From contig JAKORQ010000595.1 of the NCBI GenBank assembly GCA_029777755.1, positions 1 through 6,633 of the forward strand: a stretch of DNA of 6,633 nt, given 5' to 3'. The position numbers and the translations under genes were made by a program. This document shows positions 1-6,245 of the stretch, one piece after another. Origin of the DNA: Planctomycetota bacterium (GTDB lineage Bacteria > Planctomycetota > Phycisphaerae > Tepidisphaerales > Tepidisphaeraceae). The notes beneath the pieces were generated by a model. The model did not search any database and had not been told where the DNA came from. It saw only the letters and a program-made list of their open reading frames with translations. The first letter of the stretch is position 1, and each line of letters opens with the position of its first letter.

Positions 1-164
1 CATGCGATGGCCGGGCCGATTGGTATGCCTGCTTGAGAGAGGATGAGGGGATTGGCCGCCAGGATGTAGGCCATCGTCAGGAAGGTTGCGAATGCGCCGC
101 GGAGTTCCCGGGCGGGATTCGTGCCGCGAGCTTTGAGCTCGAAAAGCCTCTCAAGTATCTGCAT
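1..164 (-). CDS. NCS2/AzgA-type purine (nucleobase) permease, N-terminal fragment
   Basis: This is the first 54 codons of a gene on the minus strand; the rest lies beyond the left edge. The start is the ATG at 164. An in-frame stop at 189-191 and the absence of ATG, GTG or TTG between leave no alternative start. The protein opens MQILERLFELKARGTN and continues with GAFATFLTMAYILAANPLIL. This matches the N-terminus of NCS2-family permeases of the adenine/guanine/hypoxanthine (AzgA-like) branch, where a short amphipathic start is followed by a first membrane helix containing TFLTMAYI and an Asn-Pro. Such proteins are inner-membrane symporters that import purine bases. No convincing Shine-Dalgarno sequence precedes the ATG. 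Substrate cannot be decided, because the transmembrane segments that bind it are outside the window. Confidence 0.8.
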   Translation of the reverse strand, partial: MQILERLFELKARGTNPARELRGAFATFLTMAYILAANPLILSQAGIPIGPAIA

Positions 165-344
165 GTGCCGGGTGTCCCAGGGAAAGAGCTATAGGCGCAG
201 TAGGCTCTCCGAAGGGAGCACTAACGTCAAGTTCAGTTCGCCTGCATGTGTGGTGATATACGCTGCCGCGAGATGTGAATCTTGTAAATCGTGTGTTAAC
301 AATTGGTTGTCACAGATGCGGGGCTTAGAAATCCTGCTGTTGGA
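165..344. other. Intergenic stretch between divergent units, no gene seen
   Basis: These 180 bases separate the minus-strand permease from the rightward promoter at 345. They must contain the permease promoter, but none is convincing. On the minus strand TTGACG (230-225) and TATAGC (193-188) are present, but neither has a partner hexamer at proper spacing. A short imperfect hairpin (204-219, CGAA loop) is the only other structure seen. The overlapping open frames here have no ribosome binding site or recognisable product. Confidence 0.5.
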
Positions 345-373
345 TTGACGCCGATCGTATTTTGGCATAGAGT
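345..373 (+). promoter_or_regulatory. Sigma70-type promoter for the leader RNA
   Basis: A -35 hexamer TTGACG (345-350, 5 of 6 to consensus) is followed by an exact 17-bp spacer and a -10 hexamer TAGAGT (368-373, 4 of 6). Transcription would start near 380, only a few bases before the first predicted RNA hairpin (384-405). It is the best-spaced promoter in the window. Nothing larger than a small ORF lies between it and the terminator at 574-605, so it probably drives a short structured RNA or an attenuated leader. Confidence 0.55.
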
Positions 374-423
374 GTGGCGGACTGGTCGGGCGCGGATGCC
401 CGATCTGATAAGGGACACTAATC

Positions 424-543
424 ATGCGAAGGACTCAATACAGGATCAGCCCCAAAGCGATGGTGAGCGAGAATCGTCTCACGCAGCAGGTGGCATTCGC
501 ATGCATCGGCCAGATTTGCTCTGGCATGTGTTCTCCGAGTTAG
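424..543 (+). CDS. Candidate 39-aa leader peptide or small protein
   Basis: This small ORF lies wholly inside the predicted leader RNA. An AAGGG (410-414) sits nine bases before the ATG, a plausible ribosome binding site. The peptide starts MRRTQYRISPKAM, is basic at its N-terminus and has three Cys residues (27, 32, 36) in its last third. It ends at a TAG (541-543) immediately past the antiterminator strand 530-537 and 30 nt before the terminator. A ribosome finishing this ORF would cover that strand, as in leader-peptide attenuation. There is no run of one amino acid of the kind usual in amino-acid operon leaders. The ORF could equally be chance within a non-coding RNA. A second frame (from ATG 396 to TAA 561-563) is also open but has no ribosome binding site. 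Confidence 0.25.
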   Translation: MRRTQYRISPKAMVSENRLTQQVAFACIGQICSGMCSPS

Positions 544-573
544 GCGCAGATATTTCAACATAAGGAAATCGAG

Positions 574-605
574 CCCCGGAGAACGGAAGTTTTCCGGGGT
601 TTTTT
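574..605 (+). terminator. Strong intrinsic terminator ending the leader RNA
   Basis: CCCCGGAGAAC (574-584) pairs with GTTTTCCGGGG (589-599) in an 11-bp stem with a single G-U, closed by a GGAA tetraloop and followed directly by six T residues (600-605). This is a textbook Rho-independent terminator reading rightward. It lies upstream of, not downstream from, the nearest convincing gene (662-946). The upstream segment 530-537 can pair with eight bases of its 5' arm. Confidence 0.9.
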
Positions 606-661
606 CGTTAAGGATTGTGCAGGATTTGTTTGACGAAGGATCGTCAGAAGGCAGGACAGTT

Positions 662-946
662 ATGAGCGAGATGGCAACGACAGTTGACGCTAGTCGACCG
701 CCCTCGCTGGTTGAGGGCTTCGATTCGGTTTGGCTGCTGGACTCCCAGCTCACGGCTGAGCATTGGCGGTACATGTGGCAGCGTTTCGATGTCCGCGAGT
801 TGATCGACATCGGCCGGCGAAGCGGCTGGCTCGACGAAGGCAGTAACAGGGACGCGGTCTTGGCGCTGCTGGAGCGATCTCGTCAGGCGGGCTATGATCC
901 GCTGGCGGATGGGCTCTCAGCCGACGAACCGTTGAAGGTCGTTTGA
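662..946 (+). CDS. Hypothetical 94-aa protein, Trp-containing helical
   Basis: I do not recognise this protein. It is 94 residues long, predicted soluble (no signal peptide or membrane helix) and mostly alpha-helical. Three of its four Trp residues cluster in the first half (24, 35, 39; motif EHWRYMWQ) and the fourth is at 56. The tail is acidic (DPLADGLSADEP). The start at ATG 662 is chosen for AGGA placed five bases upstream; a GTG at 617 in the same frame would add 15 residues but has a poorly spaced binding site. It stands between a strong terminator (574-605) and a probable one (971-1011), so it appears monocistronic. With no clear promoter between 606 and 662, expression probably depends on read-through of the upstream terminator. 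Codon use looks like that of its neighbours, which supports a real gene. Confidence 0.7.
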   Translation: MSEMATTVDASRPPSLVEGFDSVWLLDSQLTAEHWRYMWQRFDVRELIDIGRRSGWLDEGSNRDAVLALLERSRQAGYDPLADGLSADEPLKVV

Positions 947-970
947 CCAGTTTGTGAACCGTGGAAACAG

Positions 971-1011
971 GGCCGTCGGGACGTTTGCGCCCCGGCGGCC
1001 TCATCGTTTTT
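971..1011 (+). terminator. Probable intrinsic terminator after the 94-aa gene
   Basis: GGCCGTCGGG (971-980) pairs with CCCGGCGGCC (991-1000) in a 10-bp GC-rich stem with one G-U wobble and a 10-base loop. It begins 24 nt after the stop codon of the 94-aa gene. The T run (1007-1011) starts six bases past the stem, farther than usual, so termination may be less efficient than at 574-605. It separates the small gene from the two-gene unit that starts at 1109. Confidence 0.58.
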
Positions 1012-1108
1012 GGTTGCAGGCTCGCCTGTCCTGGTCGATCCAGCTATCGCGTTCGCGGATTGCGACGCTAAACTACGTACGTACCTGGTATTGGAAGGAA
1101 ACGATTTG

Positions 1109-1549
1109 ATGTCATCAGAAGCGACAATGAGCGCAACGGCCCCTGGAAACGCCTCGGATGTCGGGGTGACGGAGTTTGTGGTCAAGTCTTGTGAGGATGG
1201 TCAGGCGGTTCTGGGCGCTATCGGCCCGAAGTATGAGGTGCGCGTTCAGGTGGATTCGCCACTGAGCGCCGGCAGCCGCGTGGCCGGACGGGTAAAGGTA
1301 AAGGCCCGGAAGGTTTGGACCATCCCCGCCGGCGGCAGCTTTATATCGCCGCTGCTGGGCGAGCCACGGGTGGTGCAGGGACGAGTGCTCTATGCCGATA
1401 ACAAGACCATCGTGGTACAGGCCGGATATCGCGTCACGATCGAGTTGCCCACGGACAAGTCTGCATTTGACCTGAAGAATGGCTCGCTGCAGCGTGGCGT
1501 TATGGTAAATGTAACCATCTGGCCAGGCGCCAAGTTTGAGCTGGCCTAG
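1109..1549 (+). CDS. Hypothetical 146-aa beta-rich protein, internally duplicated
   Basis: Function is not recognised. The start at ATG 1109 follows AAGGA (1095-1099) nine bases upstream; a longer frame from 1010 would run over the terminator T run and is rejected. After a Ser/Ala/Thr-rich N-terminus (1-18) the chain is nearly all predicted beta strand, in two similar halves (about 21-75 and 86-146). The pattern YEVRVQV, then Gly-x-x-Val-x-Gly-x-Val-x-Val with a Trp soon after, recurs as YRVTIEL, then RGVMVNVTIWPGAKFEL. This suggests two small barrels, OB- or PilZ-like in size, but no known domain is identified. There is no signal peptide or membrane segment, so it is probably cytoplasmic. 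The next gene starts 24 nt downstream on the same strand, making co-transcription likely. No clear promoter hexamers were found between 1012 and 1095. Confidence 0.85.
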   Translation: MSSEATMSATAPGNASDVGVTEFVVKSCEDGQAVLGAIGPKYEVRVQVDSPLSAGSRVAGRVKVKARKVWTIPAGGSFISPLLGEPRVVQGRVLYADNKTIVVQAGYRVTIELPTDKSAFDLKNGSLQRGVMVNVTIWPGAKFELA

Positions 1550-1573
1550 AGCAGAGTGAAGAGAGGAGTCGCC

Positions 1574-2551
1574 ATGAGGTCCATTAGCCGCATTGCCCTG
1601 GTAACACTGGTATCGTCGATCCTGGCGGTTAGCGCAAGTGCGCAACGAAGGCTAGACCTCAGCGACAAGTCGGAGCCGGAGAGGCCTCAGAGGAACGAGG
1701 GCGCTTCCCGTGCTCGCGCAACGCGCACCAGGGAACCGGCCACGCCGGCGAAGAAGGCTCCCGCCCGTAAACCGGCCCGCAAGGCGCCGGTGAAGATCCC
1801 GGCCTCGGCCGCGACGATCGTGCAGGAACTGAAGCGAGAGTTCGAGGCCGGCAAGCTCCGCACCAAGTCGGAGTATCTCACCGAGAATCCGGATGCGGAG
1901 ATGACGGCCGAGGTCATTATGGCGATGCTTGCCCGTCGGCACGGGACGTCCGATGCCATGGATGCCTACATCAAGTGGCAACTGCTGTCAGGACTGGGCG
2001 AGTCATTCACTGAAGAACAGGTAGATGAAGGGCTGGCCGCCTATCGCAATGCCCCGGCGATCCAGTGGCGCCCGGGTATTACGCAGGAACACAAGAGGGT
2101 CTTGGATCGCGAGATCAAGCGATATGAAGATCCCTCGGACCTGACCGCTATGCTCGTGGATGAAACCCGCCGGGTTGAGATACTCAATGAGCCGATCCTC
2201 AAGTATCGGGAGGAACTGTTCAAGAGGCTGCCCAACGACTTCTACGTCCTGCAGGCAGCATTGATCGACCTGTACCAGCGAGGCGAGGCCGGCATCAGTC
2301 CGCGCGGCTTTGTCGGCACTGTTGCCAAGCGCATCAGGGAATGGTCCGCGACCGCCAGCCCGGATGAGCTGGCCGACATGGCCGACATGCTCGATGAACT
2401 CCTGCAGGTGAAGCTTCCTTCGTACTATGTGACCATCAGGCACGAACCGAAGGACAACTCGTACAAGTGGAGCAACCAGACCGCCAAGCTGGATGAGGGC
2501 GGGAGGTTGGAGCAGTTGGCGATTGACCTGGCTAACAAGGCTGGCCAGTAG
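1574..2551 (+). CDS. Exported hypothetical protein with basic Ala/Pro/Lys linker
   Basis: The 325-residue protein starts at ATG 1574, preceded by GAGAGGAG at ideal spacing; the GTG at 1556 in the same frame is less likely. Residues 1-23 are a classic Sec signal peptide: MRSISR, a hydrophobic core, then cleavage after SASA, before Gln24. Residues 24-77 are disordered and rich in Arg, Lys, Pro and Ala (AKKAPARKPARKAP at 59-72), a stretch that could bind nucleic acid, membrane or acidic wall polymers. Residues 78-325 are mainly alpha-helical, with helix pairs around 80-140, 148-160, 172-240 and 262-280. The repeats are loosely TPR-like, but no motif is firm enough to name a family. Location is inferred to be the periplasm or cell surface. 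It is probably co-transcribed with the 146-aa gene 24 nt upstream. No intrinsic terminator is visible in the 90 bases after it. Confidence 0.88.
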   Translation: MRSISRIALVTLVSSILAVSASAQRRLDLSDKSEPERPQRNEGASRARATRTREPATPAKKAPARKPARKAPVKIPASAATIVQELKREFEAGKLRTKSEYLTENPDAEMTAEVIMAMLARRHGTSDAMDAYIKWQLLSGLGESFTEEQVDEGLAAYRNAPAIQWRPGITQEHKRVLDREIKRYEDPSDLTAMLVDETRRVEILNEPILKYREELFKRLPNDFYVLQAALIDLYQRGEAGISPRGFVGTVAKRIREWSATASPDELADMADMLDELLQVKLPSYYVTIRHEPKDNSYKWSNQTAKLDEGGRLEQLAIDLANKAGQ

Positions 2552-2626
2552 CGGACAGGTCGGGTATCAGCGGGCTGTATCGGCGGATTTGGCTGGTTTG
2601 ACAGTGCAGACGCCTATCGTTCACTG

Positions 2627-2635
2627 TGCAATAAT
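2627..2635 (+). promoter_or_regulatory. Extended -10 element predicting a leaderless rnr mRNA
   Basis: TGC followed by AATAAT (2630-2635, 5 of 6 to TATAAT) is an extended -10 motif. Its last base lies seven positions before the A of the rnr start codon, so the predicted +1 is the ATG itself. The 17-bp-spaced -35 position (CAGACG) is poor, as is tolerated with extended -10 promoters. A perfect TTGACA at 2598-2603 is too far away (26 bp) to serve as its partner. No Shine-Dalgarno sequence lies before the ATG, which agrees with leaderless translation. Confidence 0.4.
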
Positions 2636-2641
2636 GGTGCA

Positions 2642-4960
2642 ATGAGCCAGTCCATACCTGATCGCATCCTTAATCACCTGAAGTCTGAGCGATATCACCC
2701 GCAGCGTCCCCGCAAACTGGCTAAGCAGCTGGCCCTCGGAGGCGAGGGTGACTACCAGGGTTTTCGCGAGGCGCTCAAGCAGTTGATGAGGGAGGGACGG
2801 GTTGTATCCGGGGTCGGCGGAGCGATAGTGCTTCCGACCACCCGTGCCCGCGGCGACAGGATCGTTGGTACATATCGCCAGAACCGCAAGGGATTCGGGT
2901 TTGTCATCCCCACCGATCCCGACAGCCACGAGGATCTCTATATCGCTGAAGGCCAGAATGGCGGCGCACTCAGCGGGGATATCGTCAGCGCAAAGATTGT
3001 CCACCGGGGGCATCGCGGCGGAAAGAAGACGCTATCCGGCCGGGTGATGGAAATCCTCGAGCGCACCCATCGCCGGTTCGTGGGAACGCTGGCCAGGCAG
3101 GGAGACCGCTGGTTCGTCAAGCCGGACGGCAATGTCCTCACCGAGATTATCGAGACGCCTGATGCCGCTTCCCGCCATGTTCGGCCGGGGACAAAGGTCG
3201 TCGTGGAGCTCATCTCCGATCCCGAGCCTTATCAGCCGGCAAGGGGAGTGATCACCGAGGTACTCGGCAGGGAGGGAGAGAAGGATGTCGACCTGAAGGG
3301 GGTAATAGTCCAGTTCAATTTGCCCGAAAAGTTTCCAGATGAGGTGGCCGACCAGGCGAGCCGCGCCAAGGACAGCGTTGACTTTGACCTGGAAAGGTCC
3401 AGGCGACTGGACCTCACTGAAGAAACGATCGTCACCATCGATCCGGACGATGCCAAGGACTACGACGATGCCATAAGCCTGAAGAAGGTTGAGGGGGGAT
3501 ACTGGGAACTTGGCGTGCACATCGCCGATGTTTCGCACTTCATCCCGGAGGGATCGCCCCTTGACGTTGAGGCGCGCAAGCGTGGCAACAGCGTCTACTT
3601 TCCGGGCTTTGTCATACCGATGATCCCCGAGGTGCTCAGCAACGGCGTCTGCTCCCTTCAGGAGGGAGTGCCGCGGTTGTGCAAGAGCGTGTTCATCACC
3701 TTCGGCGATGGTGCACGTCCTGTTCGCACGCGCTTCGCCAATAGCATCATCAGGAGTGCCAAGCGCCTCAGGTACCGGGAGGCGCAGGCGTTGATCGATG
3801 GACAGGCGCGCATCCCTCATCCCGATGGCGAGAAGCGGCGCAGCGACTACGCCCCGGAGGTACTGCAACTACTGAAAGATATGGATGCGATCGCGCGGCG
3901 TATCCAGAAGCGACGCCTGGATGACGGGCAGCTCGTCCTGGAACTGCCGGAGATCGAACTGGTGCTCGACGACCAGGGCAGGGTGGTTGACGCGGTGGCT
4001 GAAGACACCAGCTTCACGCATACCCTGATAGAGATGTTCATGGTGGAGGCGAACGAGGCGGTGGCGCGGCTGCTGGACAAGCATGGTGTGCCATTTCTCC
4101 GGCGAATCCATCCTGGCCCTGGCGAGCATGAGAGCCTGCGTTTGCGCGAGTTTGTGAATGTGGCCGGCTACAAGCTGCCGAAGGTACTGGATCGCAAGGC
4201 GATTCAGTCGTTGCTGATGTCCGTTCGGGGCAAGCCTGAGTCGTACGCCATCAATCTTGCCATCCTCAAGAGCCTGACACGGGCAGAGTATTCGCCCGAA
4301 GAGGTGGGGCATTTTGCTCTTGCCTCCGAGAACTACTGCCACTTCACCTCACCAATCCGGCGCTATGCCGATCTCACCGTACACAGGCTGCTGGCGCGCT
4401 ACCTGGAGGAAACGCAGCAGCGAAAGGGTAGGAAGCGGAAGGTCGATTTCGGCCAGGTACCGGACACCAGGTCGCTCGTTGAGCTTGGCCGACATATCAG
4501 CTTCACCGAGCGCCGGGCGGAGGACGCTGAGAGAGAACTGCGCAAGATCAAGGTGCTTACGCTGCTGCAGGGGAAGGTCGGCCAGGAGTTCGATGGTGTC
4601 GTCACTGGTGTTACCAATTTCGGCATCTTCGTACAGTTGCGCGAATGGCTTATCGAGGGACTCATCCGGTACGAACACCTGCTGGATGACTGGTGGGACG
4701 TCAACGAGAACACCGGCCAGGCTGTCGGTCAGCGGACCGGCGCTGTAATCCGCATCGGCGATGTGATGACGGTGAACATAGCGAAGGTAGATCTTCCTCG
4801 CCGTGAGCTCGACCTGGGCGTCGTGCGGATGCCGGGCAAGGGGCGGCCGAAGAAGAATGACCATCCTGGCCGAAAATCCAAGAATGGCCGAGGCCGTGCG
4901 GCCGGAAGATCTGTCCGGTCAACGGCCAAGAGCAAGCGTGCTGGTGGCCGTCGCCGCTGA
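2642..4960 (+). CDS. rnr: Ribonuclease R (RNB-family 3'-5' exoribonuclease)
   Basis: The 772-aa protein is a full-length RNase R, which degrades RNA from the 3' end in single-nucleotide steps, including structured RNA, and serves in mRNA and rRNA turnover and quality control. Domains in order are: a helix-turn-helix-like N-terminus (about 1-65), a first cold-shock domain with KGFGFV (83-88), a second at about 144-212, the RNB catalytic domain (about 255-585), the S1 domain (about 646-727, GVVTGVTNFGIFV) and a Lys/Arg/Gly tail (733-772). The catalytic Asp set is intact in TIDPDDAKDYDDAIS: D267, D273, D275 and D276, the spacing seen in RNase II and RNase R. HFTSPIRRYADL (567-578) carries the conserved Arg residues near the active site. 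The N-terminal and tail regions distinguish it from RNase II. The ATG at 2642 is the only reasonable start; it lacks a Shine-Dalgarno sequence and is probably leaderless. The gene converges on the acyltransferase, with 67 nt between stops. Confidence 0.97.
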   Translation: MSQSIPDRILNHLKSERYHPQRPRKLAKQLALGGEGDYQGFREALKQLMREGRVVSGVGGAIVLPTTRARGDRIVGTYRQNRKGFGFVIPTDPDSHEDLYIAEGQNGGALSGDIVSAKIVHRGHRGGKKTLSGRVMEILERTHRRFVGTLARQGDRWFVKPDGNVLTEIIETPDAASRHVRPGTKVVVELISDPEPYQPARGVITEVLGREGEKDVDLKGVIVQFNLPEKFPDEVADQASRAKDSVDFDLERSRRLDLTEETIVTIDPDDAKDYDDAISLKKVEGGYWELGVHIADVSHFIPEGSPLDVEARKRGNSVYFPGFVIPMIPEVLSNGVCSLQEGVPRLCKSVFITFGDGARPVRTRFANSIIRSAKRLRYREAQALIDGQARIPHPDGEKRRSDYAPEVLQLLKDMDAIARRIQKRRLDDGQLVLELPEIELVLDDQGRVVDAVAEDTSFTHTLIEMFMVEANEAVARLLDKHGVPFLRRIHPGPGEHESLRLREFVNVAGYKLPKVLDRKAIQSLLMSVRGKPESYAINLAILKSLTRAEYSPEEVGHFALASENYCHFTSPIRRYADLTVHRLLARYLEETQQRKGRKRKVDFGQVPDTRSLVELGRHISFTERRAEDAERELRKIKVLTLLQGKVGQEFDGVVTGVTNFGIFVQLREWLIEGLIRYEHLLDDWWDVNENTGQAVGQRTGAVIRIGDVMTVNIAKVDLPRRELDLGVVRMPGKGRPKKNDHPGRKSKNGRGRAAGRSVRSTAKSKRAGGRRR

Positions 4961-4991
4961 TGGTCGCTTAAGCAGTTATATCCAAAGTGGA

Positions 4992-5011
4992 GCGGGTGGT
5001 CCTCCGCCCGC
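4992..5011. terminator. GC-rich hairpin between convergent genes
   Basis: GCGGGTGG (4992-4999) pairs with CCGCCCGC (5004-5011) in an 8-bp stem with one G-U on the plus strand, around a TCCT loop. It lies 31 nt after the rnr stop and 16 nt beyond the acyltransferase stop. Neither strand has a proper T run after the stem, so it is not a canonical Rho-independent terminator. It may act as a shared transcript-end stabiliser or a weak bidirectional terminator. Confidence 0.35.
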
Positions 5012-5027
5012 GGTCGGTGGGGCATCT

Positions 5028-6245
5028 CTAGTGGTGGATCGCGGACTTGATCAGTCGGCGGATTTCCCGGCCCATCTGCACGACGTGCAGCAGTGCCAGT
5101 CCCCGCCTGCCCACCGGGATGACCAGGTCGCCGATCAGTCGCTGCTGGCGCCAGACTTCACGCGCGGACGTATTGGTCACAGATACGCACGAATCGATCC
5201 ATTCGCATCGCTTCTGCTCATGCAGGATGCGCAGCGTTTCCATGTAAGTTAGCTTGCCCGGCGAATACTGCTGCCATGACTCGTCGTAAGCTGTCTTGAT
5301 CTGGAACGCACCGTAGCCGGCGTAGACGTTGTGCAGTGCGGCAATTGCCTTGCCGTTCATCCGCATCGCCACCATCAGCAGCCGGCCGCGTGCAAAGGCC
5401 TCGCGGCTGAATTCACGAAAGAAGCAGGCATCCGGCTGGTTGCAGGACAGTGCGGACCCCTCCGCGCCCTTCCAGCCGCTGCTTTCCAGCGCAAGAAACT
5501 CGTCGAGCCACTGTTCAAGGTCTTCATCCTTGTTCAGCACGCTGACCGTGAGTTCTCCCTGCTCGGCCAGGCGCCGGAACTTGCGCTGGTATGTCTGGCG
5601 TTGCTTCTTTCCCCAGTGCCTCTGCAGATACGTCTCCATGTCGGGCGCAAGCCGGGCGAGGGCGCGCGGGTAGAGATCCAGTACGGGCATTGGTATGTGA
5701 TCTTGATGAACGTACTCGGAAAGCCCGGCGTAGACGGCTCCATCCACGGATGCCCGGGACATTTCCAGCAGATGCACCTGCCTGTTCTCCTCCAGCCAGC
5801 GGGCGATTGCGCGCCAGCATATGACTCTGCCATCCGGCGCTATCAGGGGTGTGGTGAGGTAGCAGTGGGGATGCTGCCACATGGCGGCCAGATGCAGCAG
5901 CCTGTGATGCGCACCGATGCGGACAGGAAACATCCCGAGAAGTTCGCCGGGCCTGTCTCGCCTTCGAACAATAAGTATCTCCGGTTTCTCATTGGAGAAA
6001 TGACGCAGCGCCGGGAGAAGCATCCACGGCTCGTAGAAGACATTGGGCTCTATCGCCTCCGCGGCGAGCTTCTCGCAGGCGGGAAGCAGCGCCATGAGCT
6101 GCTCAGTGCTCGAGCAACATATGACCTCAACGTCCTGCTCACCATCCCCTGTGTCTGTTGTCCTGTTTACAGAGGATGAGGAATAGGAGCCAGTAGGCGT
6201 ACGCTGCGACGGCGCAATCACGACGGCCGATTTTGCTGCGCACAT
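5028..6245 (-). CDS. GNAT-type acyltransferase, CelD/BioF2-like family
   Basis: This minus-strand gene encodes 405 residues from the ATG at 6245, chosen for GGGAGAG six bases upstream; an ATG at 6266 would add seven residues but its AGAAGG is too close. After a low-complexity N-terminus (to about residue 36) there are two GNAT-like halves. The first (about 37-130) contains FYEPWMLLPALRHF, the usual entry motif of CelD-like proteins. The second (about 200-367) fits the BioF2-like acetyltransferase domain (Pfam Acetyltransf_6): a basic KKQRQTYQRKFRRL helix (213-226), ALESSGWKGAEG (252-263), GRLLMVAMRMNGKAIAA (287-303) and KTAYDESWQQYSPGKL (317-332). These proteins transfer acyl groups or amino acids to polysaccharide or wall precursors, and the family often sits near exopolysaccharide genes. 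No such neighbour is present here, so the substrate is unknown. No signal peptide; probably cytoplasmic. Confidence 0.88.
   Translation of the reverse strand: MCAAKSAVVIAPSQRTPTGSYSSSSVNRTTDTGDGEQDVEVICCSSTEQLMALLPACEKLAAEAIEPNVFYEPWMLLPALRHFSNEKPEILIVRRRDRPGELLGMFPVRIGAHHRLLHLAAMWQHPHCYLTTPLIAPDGRVICWRAIARWLEENRQVHLLEMSRASVDGAVYAGLSEYVHQDHIPMPVLDLYPRALARLAPDMETYLQRHWGKKQRQTYQRKFRRLAEQGELTVSVLNKDEDLEQWLDEFLALESSGWKGAEGSALSCNQPDACFFREFSREAFARGRLLMVAMRMNGKAIAALHNVYAGYGAFQIKTAYDESWQQYSPGKLTYMETLRILHEQKRCEWIDSCVSVTNTSAREVWRQQRLIGDLVIPVGRRGLALLHVVQMGREIRRLIKSAIHH

Larger units (their letters stand above)
380..605 (+). ncRNA. Candidate structured leader (attenuator/riboswitch) or sRNA
   Basis: A transcript of about 225 nt is predicted from the promoter at 345-373 to the intrinsic terminator at 574-605. 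Visible helices in order are: 384-391 with 398-405 (8 bp with one G-U, loop GCGGAT); 463-470 with 474-482 (8 bp, one bulged U, loop GAA); 509-514 with 520-525 (GCCAGA/TCTGGC, loop TTTGC); and 552-556 with 565-569. GTTCTCCG at 530-537 is the exact reverse complement of 577-584, the 5' arm of the terminator, so it could form a competing antiterminator. The gene at 662 begins 57 nt after the terminator and has no obvious promoter of its own, which favours a cis-regulatory leader over a trans-acting sRNA. I do not recognise a known riboswitch class, 6S RNA, SRP RNA, RNase P or tmRNA signature. The ends are predictions. Confidence 0.45.

Noticed and set aside
303..563. 86-codon plus-strand open frame in the leader region
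   Set aside because: It begins upstream of the promoter, and its later ATG (396) lies in the loop of a predicted hairpin with no ribosome binding site.
418..810. 130-codon minus-strand open frame
   Set aside because: It runs antisense through the strong terminator and into the 94-aa gene, has no ribosome binding site, and its product shows no family features.
1074..1083. Palindrome TACGTACGTA before the 146-aa gene
   Set aside because: It is a short alternating repeat with no flanking symmetry or paired promoter elements, so no operator claim is justified.
1115..1645. 176-codon minus-strand open frame
   Set aside because: It is the antisense shadow of the 146-aa gene and the start of the exported protein; composition is rich in His, Gly and Gln, as expected for a shadow frame.
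2598..2603. Perfect -35 hexamer TTGACA upstream of rnr
   Set aside because: No -10-like hexamer lies 16-18 bp downstream; the AATAAT element is 26 bp away, so the match is treated as chance.
3032..3868. 278-codon minus-strand open frame inside rnr
   Set aside because: It is entirely antisense to the conserved RNase R coding sequence, where constraint on the plus strand explains its openness.
5331..6179. 282-codon plus-strand open frame
   Set aside because: It is antisense to the acyltransferase, whose BioF2-like motifs are clear; the plus-strand product has no recognisable features.
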